Below, piece after piece: positions 1 through 6,779 of a stretch of DNA of 23,203 bases. The DNA lies in the NCBI GenBank assembly GCA_050290865.1, contig JBNKIW010000040.1, positions 1-23,203 on the forward strand. The letters run 5' to 3'. Position numbers and translations under genes: made by a program. This DNA is from JARRLC01 sp050290865. Its GTDB lineage: Bacteria; Pseudomonadota; Alphaproteobacteria; Rhizobiales; Rhodomicrobiaceae. The first letter of the stretch is position 1. Every line of letters begins with the position of its first letter. Under the pieces are notes generated by a model. It searched no databases and was not told where the DNA came from. It saw nothing but the letters and a program-made list of their open reading frames with translations.

Positions 1-95
1 GCGAGCAGCTGGCGTGCGCCATCGCGCAGGACTTTGGTGAGGGGATCGGCAAATTCACCCGGCTGGCGCAAGGTGACAACGGTATCGGTTTTCAT
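1..95 (-). CDS. IS256-family transposase, N-terminal fragment (runs off window)
   Basis: The first 31 codons of a transposase are visible before the window edge. The ATG at 95 follows a strong ribosome binding site (AAGGAG about 8 bases upstream). The peptide begins MKTDTVVTLRQPGEFADPLT and continues KVLRDGARQLL. This matches my recollection of the start of IS256-family (mutator-type) DDE transposases of alphaproteobacteria, which carry a 'TLRQPG..DPLTE.LR.GAR.LL' start. The catalytic DDE residues would lie outside the window, so I cannot say whether the element is intact. The family call rests on this short N-terminus only. Confidence 0.72.
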   Translation of the reverse strand, partial: MKTDTVVTLRQPGEFADPLTKVLRDGARQLL

Positions 96-194
96 GGCGT
101 ATCGCTCCTTTCGGGATGTGTGGCAGTTGTTTCACCGCCACGATACGCCGCCTTCCTTTTCCGGGGCCGTCACCAACTTTCCCGCATAGCTCTC
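1..194 (-). mobile_element. Terminal segment of an IS256-family element, outer boundary approximate
   Basis: The transposase start lies about 100 bases inside what should be the element's end. Reading outward on the minus strand, the stretch 167-194 (GAGAGCTATGCGGGAAAGTT, then GGTGACGG) is placed where the terminal inverted repeat would be. The other end is outside the window, so neither the inverted repeat nor an 8-9 base target duplication can be checked. The boundary at about 194 is inferred, and could lie anywhere between about 180 and 235. Beyond it comes a remnant of an unrelated IS, which suggests nested insertion. Confidence 0.45.
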
Positions 195-226
195 ATCGCA
201 ACCGTAGAATGGGGTCGTTCGCGAAC

Positions 227-655
227 TCATGGGCTGGGGACAGGGACCATCTTGCAGTGTCCAACTTCGCCACGCAGCCAACCAAGAAATCCGCGTTTCA
301 ACAGCTCTATATCCAGACGATTGGTCTGGGCGCGGCGATGTTCAAGTGACACGGCGGTACTTGCGGCATGAATAACATGGGCTTCAATGCCGCGCGATCT
401 CAGTCAGCGAGCCAACCAGAAGCCATCAGGCCCGGATTCGAAGGCGACAACGATCCGCTTGATCTCCTGTCCCGATTTGATGGCCTAATCCCGCCAGCGC
501 AGCAACAGGCCGAACAGGTTATCTTCTCTTTCTTCCCTGGTGTTCAACTTCTTCGCGGGGCTGCGTTCAAGTCCTGGAACAATCGCTCCCACAAGCCTAC
601 TTTCCTTGCTCAACTCAATCACAGCCACCAGCGCACTGCTCTGGTCAAATGGGAT
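227..655 (-). pseudogene. Decayed IS110-family transposase, N-terminal part
   Basis: Reading one continuous minus-strand frame from about 655 to 227 gives a protein resembling the N-terminal RuvC-like (DEDD) half of IS110-type transposases: DQSSALVAVIELS, then GAIVPGLER, then IVVAFESGPDGFWLAR, then RSRGIEAHVIHAA, then EHRRAQTNRLDIELLKRGF and LGWLRGE. The frame is broken by an in-frame TAG (485-487) and TGA (404-406), and ends at a TGA at 227-229 just after similarity fades. The family's usual KTDRLD motif reads QTNRLD, so a likely catalytic Asp has become Asn. No credible start codon is seen, and the C-terminal half is missing. The gene is clearly dead. The end near 230 lies close to the inferred IS256 boundary. 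Confidence 0.8.
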
Positions 656-873
656 GCATGACTTGCAGGTGTCGAAGGTGTTCGCCACCGGGGATGTCTC
701 CGTCGTCGTTGTTTTGTTCGGGACGATGTCTACCCGGTTCGTCGCTCGCCCCATAGCGTCTCCATGACCGCTCTGGTTGCTTCCGGCTGGAGCGGTTGGC
801 CGGGTGGGATTTGTAACCCACAGGAAAGCGCCGCCTTGGCACGGCGCGCCTCCAGAAGCAGACCGCCGCCCCG
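656..873. other. Non-coding stretch between IS debris and mce
   Basis: I see no gene here. It holds three short inverted repeats: ACCGCTC/GAGCGGT (767-773 and 790-796), GTGGG/CCCAC (804-808 and 817-821, loop ATTTGTAA) and GCGCCG/CGGCGC (828-847). The last is listed separately as a possible terminator. In related genomes mce is often followed by other conserved genes, for example proS, so synteny appears to break here where the insertion sequences begin. Confidence 0.5.
825..847 (-). terminator. Possible intrinsic terminator downstream of mce
   Basis: On the minus strand, 26 bases after the mce stop, a six-base-pair perfect GC stem (GCGCCG / CGGCGC, 8-base loop) is followed by TTTCCT. The stem is strong but the T-tract is short, so this is at best a weak Rho-independent terminator. 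Its position at the end of the long collinear operon is what makes it plausible. Confidence 0.35.
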
Positions 874-1278
874 TTACGCCTGCTCGAGTTCTATGAGCGT
901 GCCAAGGCAATCCTTCGGATGCAGGAACAACACGGGTTTGCCATGGGCACCGATTTTTGGCTCGCCCGTGCCCAGGATGCGCGCGCCCTTCTCGCGTAGG
1001 GCGGTGGCAGCGGCGCGTATGTCTTCCACCTCATAGCAGATGTGATGGATGCCGCCTGCTGGGTTGCGCGCGAGGAAGCCAGCGACCGGCGAGCGGTCGC
1101 CCAGCGGCTCCAGGAGTTCGATCTTGGTGTTCGGTAGGCTGACGAACACCACCGTCACGCCGTGTTCCGGCTGCGGCACCGCCTCCGAGACCTCCGCGCC
1201 GAGCAAGTTTCTGTACACATCCGCGGCCGCCGCCAAATCGGGCACGGCGATGGCGGCATGGTTCAAACGTCCGATCAT
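874..1278 (-). CDS. mce: Methylmalonyl-CoA epimerase
   Basis: This 134-residue VOC-superfamily protein should interconvert (2R)- and (2S)-methylmalonyl-CoA, between propionyl-CoA carboxylase and methylmalonyl-CoA mutase in the cytosol. It has two beta-alpha-beta-beta-beta halves. Putative metal ligands are His7 (GRLNHAAIAV), Glu54 (KIELLEPL), His79 (GGIHHICYEV) and Glu130 (LIELEQ), at the positions expected from the characterised Propionibacterium enzyme. The typical HPK motif is near residue 120. Length is normal for the family. The ATG follows a good AAAGGAG site. It is the last gene of the nuo-birA-rnj-mce run, 53 bases after rnj. In the same operon birA makes the biotinylated carboxylase that feeds it, though that link is inferred. 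Confidence 0.93.
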   Translation of the reverse strand: MIGRLNHAAIAVPDLAAAADVYRNLLGAEVSEAVPQPEHGVTVVFVSLPNTKIELLEPLGDRSPVAGFLARNPAGGIHHICYEVEDIRAAATALREKGARILGTGEPKIGAHGKPVLFLHPKDCLGTLIELEQA

Positions 1279-1331
1279 GGGCGGGCTCCTTTACCGGTGT
1301 GCAAGAGGCGGTCGATGCTAATGCGAAGCGA

Positions 1332-3017
1332 TTAAACCATCGACACCATCACACCGCATATCGGCTTTTTTCCCCACGCCGCGTTGATCGCCGCGCGTAC
1401 CGATTTGCGCACCGCTTCGGCCACCAGCCCCGGATCTTTGCGGCGGGGGCGCGGGATGCTCTCGATAGCGCCGAAGACCGCCGACTCGGCGATCGCGTCG
1501 AGCGGCTCACCCTCGGCATCGGTCTGGGGCAGACCGGACAACACGATCTGCGGATCCACGGCCAGTTCGTAAGCCTTGTCGAGCACGACCGACACGCTCA
1601 CCATGCCGACGAAGCTCAGCTTGCGCCGCTCCCTGATCATGTCCTCCGCTTCGGGTACCAGGAGATTGCCGTCGCGGTAGATCCTGCCCGTGGGCGCGTC
1701 GTCGATGATCTCCGGTTCGCCGGGCAGAAGGCGCACGACGTCGCCATTGCGCACCCCGCCCGGGGAGGCAACACCGCGTGCGCGAGCGAATGCCGCGTGG
1801 GCCTCCAGGTGGCGCGCTTCGCCATGCATCGGGATAGCGGCCTTTGGCCGCAACATCTCGTACAGCCGGGCGACCTCACCGCGGCGTGGATGGCCGGAGG
1901 AGTGGATCGGCCCGTCCGGTGAGGCGGTCACGATCTCGACGCCCATGTCGGCGAGCTTGTTCTCGATGCGGATGACCGCTTCCTCGTTGCCGGGTATGGT
2001 GCGTGTGGAAAAGACCACCATGTCGCCGGCGGCGAGCGAAACCAGCGGATGCTGCTGCTCGGCGATGCGGGCGAGCGCCGCGCGCATTTCGCCCTGGCTG
2101 CCGGTCAGCAGCGCCACGACCGTTTCGGCAGGCAGATGACCGAACTCCTCCTCGGCAAGCGTCCTCACCTGTTCCGGCCACAGCCCCGTTTCGCGGGCGA
2201 TATCGACAATGCGGCGCATCGACCGCCCGACCAGCACGACGTGACGCCCGGCCGCCTCGGCCGCGCGTGCCACAGCAAGGAGCCTCGCCACGTTCGAGGC
2301 GAAGCTGGTGACCGCTACACGCCGCGGTGCCTCGCGGATGATCTTCGCCAGTGTCGCCGCGACGTCGCCCTCGGACGGCGTTGTACCGTCGGAAAGGATG
2401 TTCGTGCTGTCACAGACGAGAACGTCAACGCCCTCGTCGCCCAGTTGCGCGAGCCTGGCGACATCGGTGGGGTGCCCCACGCCCGGCCGCGGGTCGAGTT
2501 TCCAGTCGCCGGTGTGCAGTACCGTGCCCAGGGGTGTGCGCATGACGACCGCGCTCGCTTCCGGCATCGAATGCGCCATGTTCACGAGCTCGATATCGAA
2601 CGGCCCCACCTCGAAACGCCCGCCGAGCGGCACTTCGTTGAGGGGTACCTCGGTGCGCCAGGGATATTCCCGCAGCTTTTCGCTCAGCATGGCGAGAGCA
2701 AAACGGCTGCCATGGACCGGAACGCGCAGACGCGGCCACAGCTCGGCCACGGCGCCGAAATGGTCTTCGTGGGCGTGCGTGAGGACGATGCCCGCAAGGC
2801 TGGAGCGTTCCTCCTCGATGAAGCGCAGATCGGGCAGCACAAGATCGACGCCGGGCTCGCGATCATTGGGGAAGGTGACACCGAGATCGACCATCAGCCA
2901 TTGACGCGCGGTCGCTGGTCCGTAGCCGTAAAGATAGACGTTCATGCCGATCTCGCCGGCACCGCCGAGAGCCAGGAAGACCAGTTCGTCGCTATCTTCT
3001 TCGCGTTTGCGCGCCAT
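1332..3017 (-). CDS. rnj: Ribonuclease J (metallo-beta-lactamase / beta-CASP nuclease)
   Basis: A 561-residue cytoplasmic RNase J family enzyme, expected to act as a 5'-3' exoribonuclease (and possibly endonuclease) in RNA maturation and decay. The N-terminal metallo-beta-lactamase domain shows LALGGAGEIGMNVY (about 15-28) and the zinc motif HAHEDH (81-86). The beta-CASP region holds TGSQGEMRAALARI and the SSGHPRRGE segment. The C-terminal part contains the IPMHGEARHL motif and a tail similar to other alphaproteobacterial members. The frame stays open upstream to 3194, but that extension overlaps birA and looks like non-coding frame. The ATG at 3017, two bases after the birA stop, gives the family-typical start MARKREEDSDELVFLALGG. 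In Alphaproteobacteria RNase J coexists with RNase E. Confidence 0.93.
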   Translation of the reverse strand: MARKREEDSDELVFLALGGAGEIGMNVYLYGYGPATARQWLMVDLGVTFPNDREPGVDLVLPDLRFIEEERSSLAGIVLTHAHEDHFGAVAELWPRLRVPVHGSRFALAMLSEKLREYPWRTEVPLNEVPLGGRFEVGPFDIELVNMAHSMPEASAVVMRTPLGTVLHTGDWKLDPRPGVGHPTDVARLAQLGDEGVDVLVCDSTNILSDGTTPSEGDVAATLAKIIREAPRRVAVTSFASNVARLLAVARAAEAAGRHVVLVGRSMRRIVDIARETGLWPEQVRTLAEEEFGHLPAETVVALLTGSQGEMRAALARIAEQQHPLVSLAAGDMVVFSTRTIPGNEEAVIRIENKLADMGVEIVTASPDGPIHSSGHPRRGEVARLYEMLRPKAAIPMHGEARHLEAHAAFARARGVASPGGVRNGDVVRLLPGEPEIIDDAPTGRIYRDGNLLVPEAEDMIRERRKLSFVGMVSVSVVLDKAYELAVDPQIVLSGLPQTDAEGEPLDAIAESAVFGAIESIPRPRRKDPGLVAEAVRKSVRAAINAAWGKKPICGVMVSMV

Positions 3018-3019
3018 GC

Positions 3020-3796
3020 TTACGCCTCTGGTCCAAGCGAGACGTCGCCCGCGGTTACGCGCCGCATGGTACCGTCCGCCATACCGAGGCGCAGCGCTCC
3101 GTCCTCGTCCAGCCCCGAAAAAGCGCCGGTGACCGAAGCGCTGCCGAAGCGCACTGTCATGGCGGTGCCCAGTCCCTGGGCCCGGGCCAGCCAAGCGGCG
3201 CGGATCGTCTCGAAGCCGAGACCCTCATTCCAGCGCGCAAGCCATTCCGCTGTCGTCCAGGCCAGTGCGGCGATGGCCTCGCGGGCGCTGGCGCCAGCGC
3301 CGAGATCCTTGAGGCACGTCGCGGACCGTCCCAGATCGCCGGGCGCCTGAGCCAGATTGAGGCCGGTGCCGACAACCACGACGGGGTCGCCGTTCCCGCC
3401 GCCCGAGGCGCTTTCAAGCAGGATACCGCCGAGCTTGGCGCCGTTCACCAGAATGTCGTTGGGCCATTTCAGCCGGGCGTCGGGCCTAATACCCGCTCCG
3501 CCCGCCAGAGCAGCCACGGCATCATGCGCGGCGACGCCCGCCAGGAGCGAGAGTTGCAAAGCAATGGCGAGGGGAACCCGCGGGCGCAGAACGAGGCTCG
3601 TGTAAAGGTTCCCGCCGTGCGAGACCCAGTTTCTCCCAGCGCGCCCGCGCCCGTCCTGCTGCTCGCCCGCCCAGATCCACAGGCCGCCTTCCTCGCCGCG
3701 CAGCCCGGCCCGCAGGCCTTCGGCGTTGGTCGAATCGACCGAATCGAAAAAGGCCAGCCGGTAACCGGCGGGCAGATCAACGCCTCTTTGCAGCAT
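3020..3796 (-). CDS. birA: Biotin--[acetyl-CoA-carboxylase] ligase, monofunctional
   Basis: A 258-residue biotin protein ligase that activates biotin to biotinyl-AMP and transfers it to the lysine of biotin carboxyl carrier domains. The biotin/ATP-binding signature GRGRAGRNW is at 49-57, KWPNDILVNG at 110-119, with Lys121 and LGGILLES next to it. The N-terminus starts directly in the catalytic domain, so the DNA-binding helix-turn-helix of E. coli BirA is absent and it should not act as the bio operon repressor (class I ligase). A small SH3-like C-terminal domain is present (about 213-258). It starts 8 bases after nuoN and ends 2 bases before rnj. Location directly after nuoN is a recurrent alphaproteobacterial arrangement. 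Confidence 0.93.
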   Translation of the reverse strand: MLQRGVDLPAGYRLAFFDSVDSTNAEGLRAGLRGEEGGLWIWAGEQQDGRGRAGRNWVSHGGNLYTSLVLRPRVPLAIALQLSLLAGVAAHDAVAALAGGAGIRPDARLKWPNDILVNGAKLGGILLESASGGGNGDPVVVVGTGLNLAQAPGDLGRSATCLKDLGAGASAREAIAALAWTTAEWLARWNEGLGFETIRAAWLARAQGLGTAMTVRFGSASVTGAFSGLDEDGALRLGMADGTMRRVTAGDVSLGPEA

Positions 3797-3804
3797 CAGG
3801 AAGC

Positions 3805-5247
3805 CTAGAACAGTGATCGCGCGGCCGTTTCCGCCGCCACGATCAGGGTGTTGAGCGGAATGAAGAGAAGAAGAACGATCACCCCGGAAAACGCAAGCAC
3901 AAATCGCAAGCTAACCGGCATGGGATCGAACCGCTCCGCCGGCTCCTCGAAATACATGCGGGCAATGATGGAGAGATAGTAGAAGGCGCTCACCACCGAG
4001 GTCACGACGCCGAGCACCGCCAGCCAGTACAGCCCGGCCTTCACGGCGGCCAGGAAGACATAGAACTTGGCGAAGAAGCCCGCGAGCGGCGGAATGCCGG
4101 CCATGGAGAACAGCAGCATCGCCAGCATGAAAGCGAGCATCGGCTGCGTTTGCCACAGGCCGCGCAGATCGGCGATCTCCTCGACGAACTCGCCTTTGCG
4201 CCGCATGGCCAGGATGCACGCGAAGGTGCCGAGCGTCATGACGACGTAGATCGCCAGATAGACCATGACGCCGCTGATGCCCTCCGGCGACCCGGCGGCG
4301 ATGCCGACGAGTGCGTAGCCGACATGGCCGATGGAGGAATACGCCATCAGCCGCTTGATGTTCGTCTGGCCGATGGCGGCGAAGGCGCCCAGCAGCATGG
4401 ACAGCACTGACACGGTGACGATGATCTGTTTCCACTCGCCGGAAATGGCCGGAAAGGCGTCCTGCAGGACCCGGATGAGCATGGCGAAGGCGGCGGCCTT
4501 GGGGGCAGCGGCAAAAAACGCCGTCACTGGCGTCGGCGCGCCCTGATAGACGTCGGGCGTCCACATATGGAAGGGGACCGCCGAGACCTTGAACACGATC
4601 CCCGACAGCAGAAAGACCATGCCGAAGGTCAGGCCGACCGAATGCCCGGTCCCGAGAGCCGTGGCGATGCCCGCGAAGCTGGTGGTCCCGGTGAATCCGT
4701 AAATCAGCGAGGCGCCGTAAAGCAGGAGCCCTGAGGACAGCGCGCCGAGCACGAAATATTTCAGCCCCGCTTCGGCGGAGAGCACCGAGTCGCGCCGGAA
4801 CGCGGCCAGGACATAGAGCGCAAGGCTCTGCGTCTCCAGCGCGAGGTAGAGCGAGATGAGGTTGTTGGCCGAGGCCATCAGCATCATGCCCACGGTCGCA
4901 AGCAGCGCCAGGACGAAGAACTCGAATTTGAGGACGCCCATACTGCGCAGATAGTCGAACGACAGGAGCAGGCCGAGGGCGGAGGCGCCGAGGATGAGGA
5001 TCTTCATGAAGCGCGCGAACGGATCGACGATGACCGCGCCGTTGAAAAGCTCTGCCGTGCCTTCTCCCTGGGCGATGACCAGCAAACCCGTGACGATAAG
5101 TGTGGCGATCGCCAGCCAGCCGGGTGCCGCGCTCTGCTCGTCCCGGCCGAATGCGCCGATCATCAGGAGCAGAAGCGCCATGATGGTAAGGAAGATCTCG
5201 GGCAGCAGCGGCGCGTAAGAGGATGTCAGAAGAGCGTCGAGCGGCAT
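3805..5247 (-). CDS. nuoN: NADH-quinone oxidoreductase subunit N
   Basis: About 480 residues, an antiporter-like proton-pumping membrane subunit of complex I with roughly 14 helices. The proton-translocating core is recognisable: ALETQSLALYVLAAFRRDS (the helix carrying the key Glu), LKYFVLGALSSGLLLYGASL, KVSAVPFHMWTPDVYQGAPT with its conserved Lys, and KRLMAYSSIGHVGYALVG. I chose the ATG at 5247, which overlaps the nuoM stop as TGATG and has GGAGG about 7 bases upstream. A GTG one codon upstream is also open and would add one residue. The C-terminus is short, as usual for the subunit. The overlap implies translational coupling with nuoM and similar stoichiometry. Confidence 0.96.
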   Translation of the reverse strand: MPLDALLTSSYAPLLPEIFLTIMALLLLMIGAFGRDEQSAAPGWLAIATLIVTGLLVIAQGEGTAELFNGAVIVDPFARFMKILILGASALGLLLSFDYLRSMGVLKFEFFVLALLATVGMMLMASANNLISLYLALETQSLALYVLAAFRRDSVLSAEAGLKYFVLGALSSGLLLYGASLIYGFTGTTSFAGIATALGTGHSVGLTFGMVFLLSGIVFKVSAVPFHMWTPDVYQGAPTPVTAFFAAAPKAAAFAMLIRVLQDAFPAISGEWKQIIVTVSVLSMLLGAFAAIGQTNIKRLMAYSSIGHVGYALVGIAAGSPEGISGVMVYLAIYVVMTLGTFACILAMRRKGEFVEEIADLRGLWQTQPMLAFMLAMLLFSMAGIPPLAGFFAKFYVFLAAVKAGLYWLAVLGVVTSVVSAFYYLSIIARMYFEEPAERFDPMPVSLRFVLAFSGVIVLLLFIPLNTLIVAAETAARSLF

Positions 5248-6776
5248 CACCTTACCTCCGCAGCGGCTGCGAGCCGGGGCTGTCCGGCTGCGGCCAGGTC
5301 GTTCCTGTAATCGGTTATGAGCTTGTTCACGGACACCTGCGTCACGTTCATGACCGGCTGCGGCCAGACCCCGAACAGCACGGTGAAGATGACCAGTGGC
5401 GCCATGATAGCCACCTCGCGCGGGGAGAGGTCGAGAATGGCCGCCAGGCTCGGCTTCTCAAGCTTGCCGAAGATCACGCGGCGGTAGAGCCAGAGCGCGT
5501 AGGCCGCCGAAAGAATGATGCCTGTCGTCGCCAGGAACGCCACCCAGTTGTTGACGCGGAACGCGCCGGTGAGCGTCAGGAATTCGCCGATGAAACCCGA
5601 GGTGCCCGGCAGGCCGACATTGGCCATGGTGAAGACCATGAAGCAGGCGGCGTAAAGCGGCATGCGGTCGGCGAGGCCGCCATAGGCCGCGATTTCGCGC
5701 GTGTGCATGCGGTCGTAAATGACGCCGACGCAGAGGAACAGTGCGCCCGAGACGATGCCGTGGCTCAGCATCTGGAAAATGCTGCCCTGCAATCCTTGCG
5801 CGGTCATAGTGAATGCGCCCATGGTCACGAAGCCCATATGGGCGACCGAGGAATAGGCGATCAGCTTCTTGATGTCCTCCTGCGCGAAGGCCACCAGCGA
5901 GGTGTAGATGATGGCAATGATCGAGAGCGCGAAAACGAAGGGCGCAAGTTCGGTCGAGGCCAGCGGAAACATCGGGATGGAGAAGCGCAGGAAACCGTAG
6001 CCGCCCATTTTCAGGAGCACGCCCGCGAGGATGACCGACCCCGCTGTCGGCGCCTCGACGTGAGCGTCGGGCAGCCAGGTGTGGACCGGCCACATCGGCA
6101 TCTTGACGGCGAAGGAGGCAAAGAACGCCAGCCACAGCCAGAACTGCATCTGCGCGGGGAAATCCTCCTGCCGGGAGAGCAGCGCCACCATGTCGGTCGT
6201 GCCTGCCTGCCAGTACATCGCCATGATGGCCAGCAGCATCAGCACCGAGCCGAGCAGCGTGTAGAGGAAGAACTTGAAGCTCGCATAGACGCGCCGCTTG
6301 CCGCCCCAGACGCCGATGATGAGGAACATCGGGATCAGGCCGCCTTCGAAAAACAGGTAGAAGACGACGAGGTCGAGCGCGCAGAACACGCCGACCATCA
6401 GCGTTTCGAGCACCAGGAAGGCGATCATGTACTCCTTGACGCCCTTCTCGATCGACTTCCAGCTTGCCAGGATGCACAGCGGCATCAGGAAGGTCGTCAG
6501 GATCACGAACAGCATGGAGATGCCGTCCACACCGACCTGATAGGGGATGGCGCCGCCGATCCAGGCGCGCTTTTCAAGGAATTGGAAATCCGCCGTCGTG
6601 GGGTCGAAGTCGTGCCAGAGGAGGAGCGAAATGGCGAAAGTGATAATGGTCGTCCACAGCGCGATGTAGCGGGCATTGCGCTTCGCCGCCTCGTCATCGC
6701 CGCGCAGCAGGACGATGAGCGCCGCGCCGAGGAGGGGCAGGAAGATGACGGTGGAAAGGATCGGCCAGCCGGTCAT
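5247..6776 (-). CDS. nuoM: NADH-quinone oxidoreductase subunit M
   Basis: A 509-residue antiporter-like subunit of the complex I membrane arm. Family landmarks include FLVLETLMVGVFCALDLVVF (the Glu-bearing helix), FEGGLIPMFLIIGVWG, FFLYTLLGSVLMLLAIMAM, WLPDAHVEAPTAGSVILAG followed by LLKMGGYG (conserved Lys), and KKLIAYSSVAHMGFV. Normal length. The ATG is three bases after the nuoL stop. The last codons carry the GGAGG that serves nuoN, and the genes overlap. On the opposite strand across nuoM and nuoL a very long frame stays open, which I regard as a composition artefact. Confidence 0.97.
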   Translation of the reverse strand: MTGWPILSTVIFLPLLGAALIVLLRGDDEAAKRNARYIALWTTIITFAISLLLWHDFDPTTADFQFLEKRAWIGGAIPYQVGVDGISMLFVILTTFLMPLCILASWKSIEKGVKEYMIAFLVLETLMVGVFCALDLVVFYLFFEGGLIPMFLIIGVWGGKRRVYASFKFFLYTLLGSVLMLLAIMAMYWQAGTTDMVALLSRQEDFPAQMQFWLWLAFFASFAVKMPMWPVHTWLPDAHVEAPTAGSVILAGVLLKMGGYGFLRFSIPMFPLASTELAPFVFALSIIAIIYTSLVAFAQEDIKKLIAYSSVAHMGFVTMGAFTMTAQGLQGSIFQMLSHGIVSGALFLCVGVIYDRMHTREIAAYGGLADRMPLYAACFMVFTMANVGLPGTSGFIGEFLTLTGAFRVNNWVAFLATTGIILSAAYALWLYRRVIFGKLEKPSLAAILDLSPREVAIMAPLVIFTVLFGVWPQPVMNVTQVSVNKLITDYRNDLAAAGQPRLAAAAEVR

Positions 6777-6779
6777 GGA

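Noticed and set aside
787..850. tRNA-Thr-like anticodon arm (GTGGGATTTGTAACCCAC)
   Set aside because: The loop text resembles a TGT anticodon arm, but a proper 5-bp stem with 7-base loop does not form, and there is no T-arm with GTTCGAATC nor a matching acceptor stem.
485..910. 141-codon minus-strand ORF as a complete small gene
   Set aside because: Only its last 55 or so residues match IS110 transposases; the first 85 read through non-coding DNA and the end of mce, and the stop is one of the mutations in the decayed transposase.
2049..3350. Plus-strand open frame of 433 codons antisense to rnj and birA
   Set aside because: The opposite strand encodes RNase J and biotin ligase with complete motifs; the antisense product has no recognisable features.
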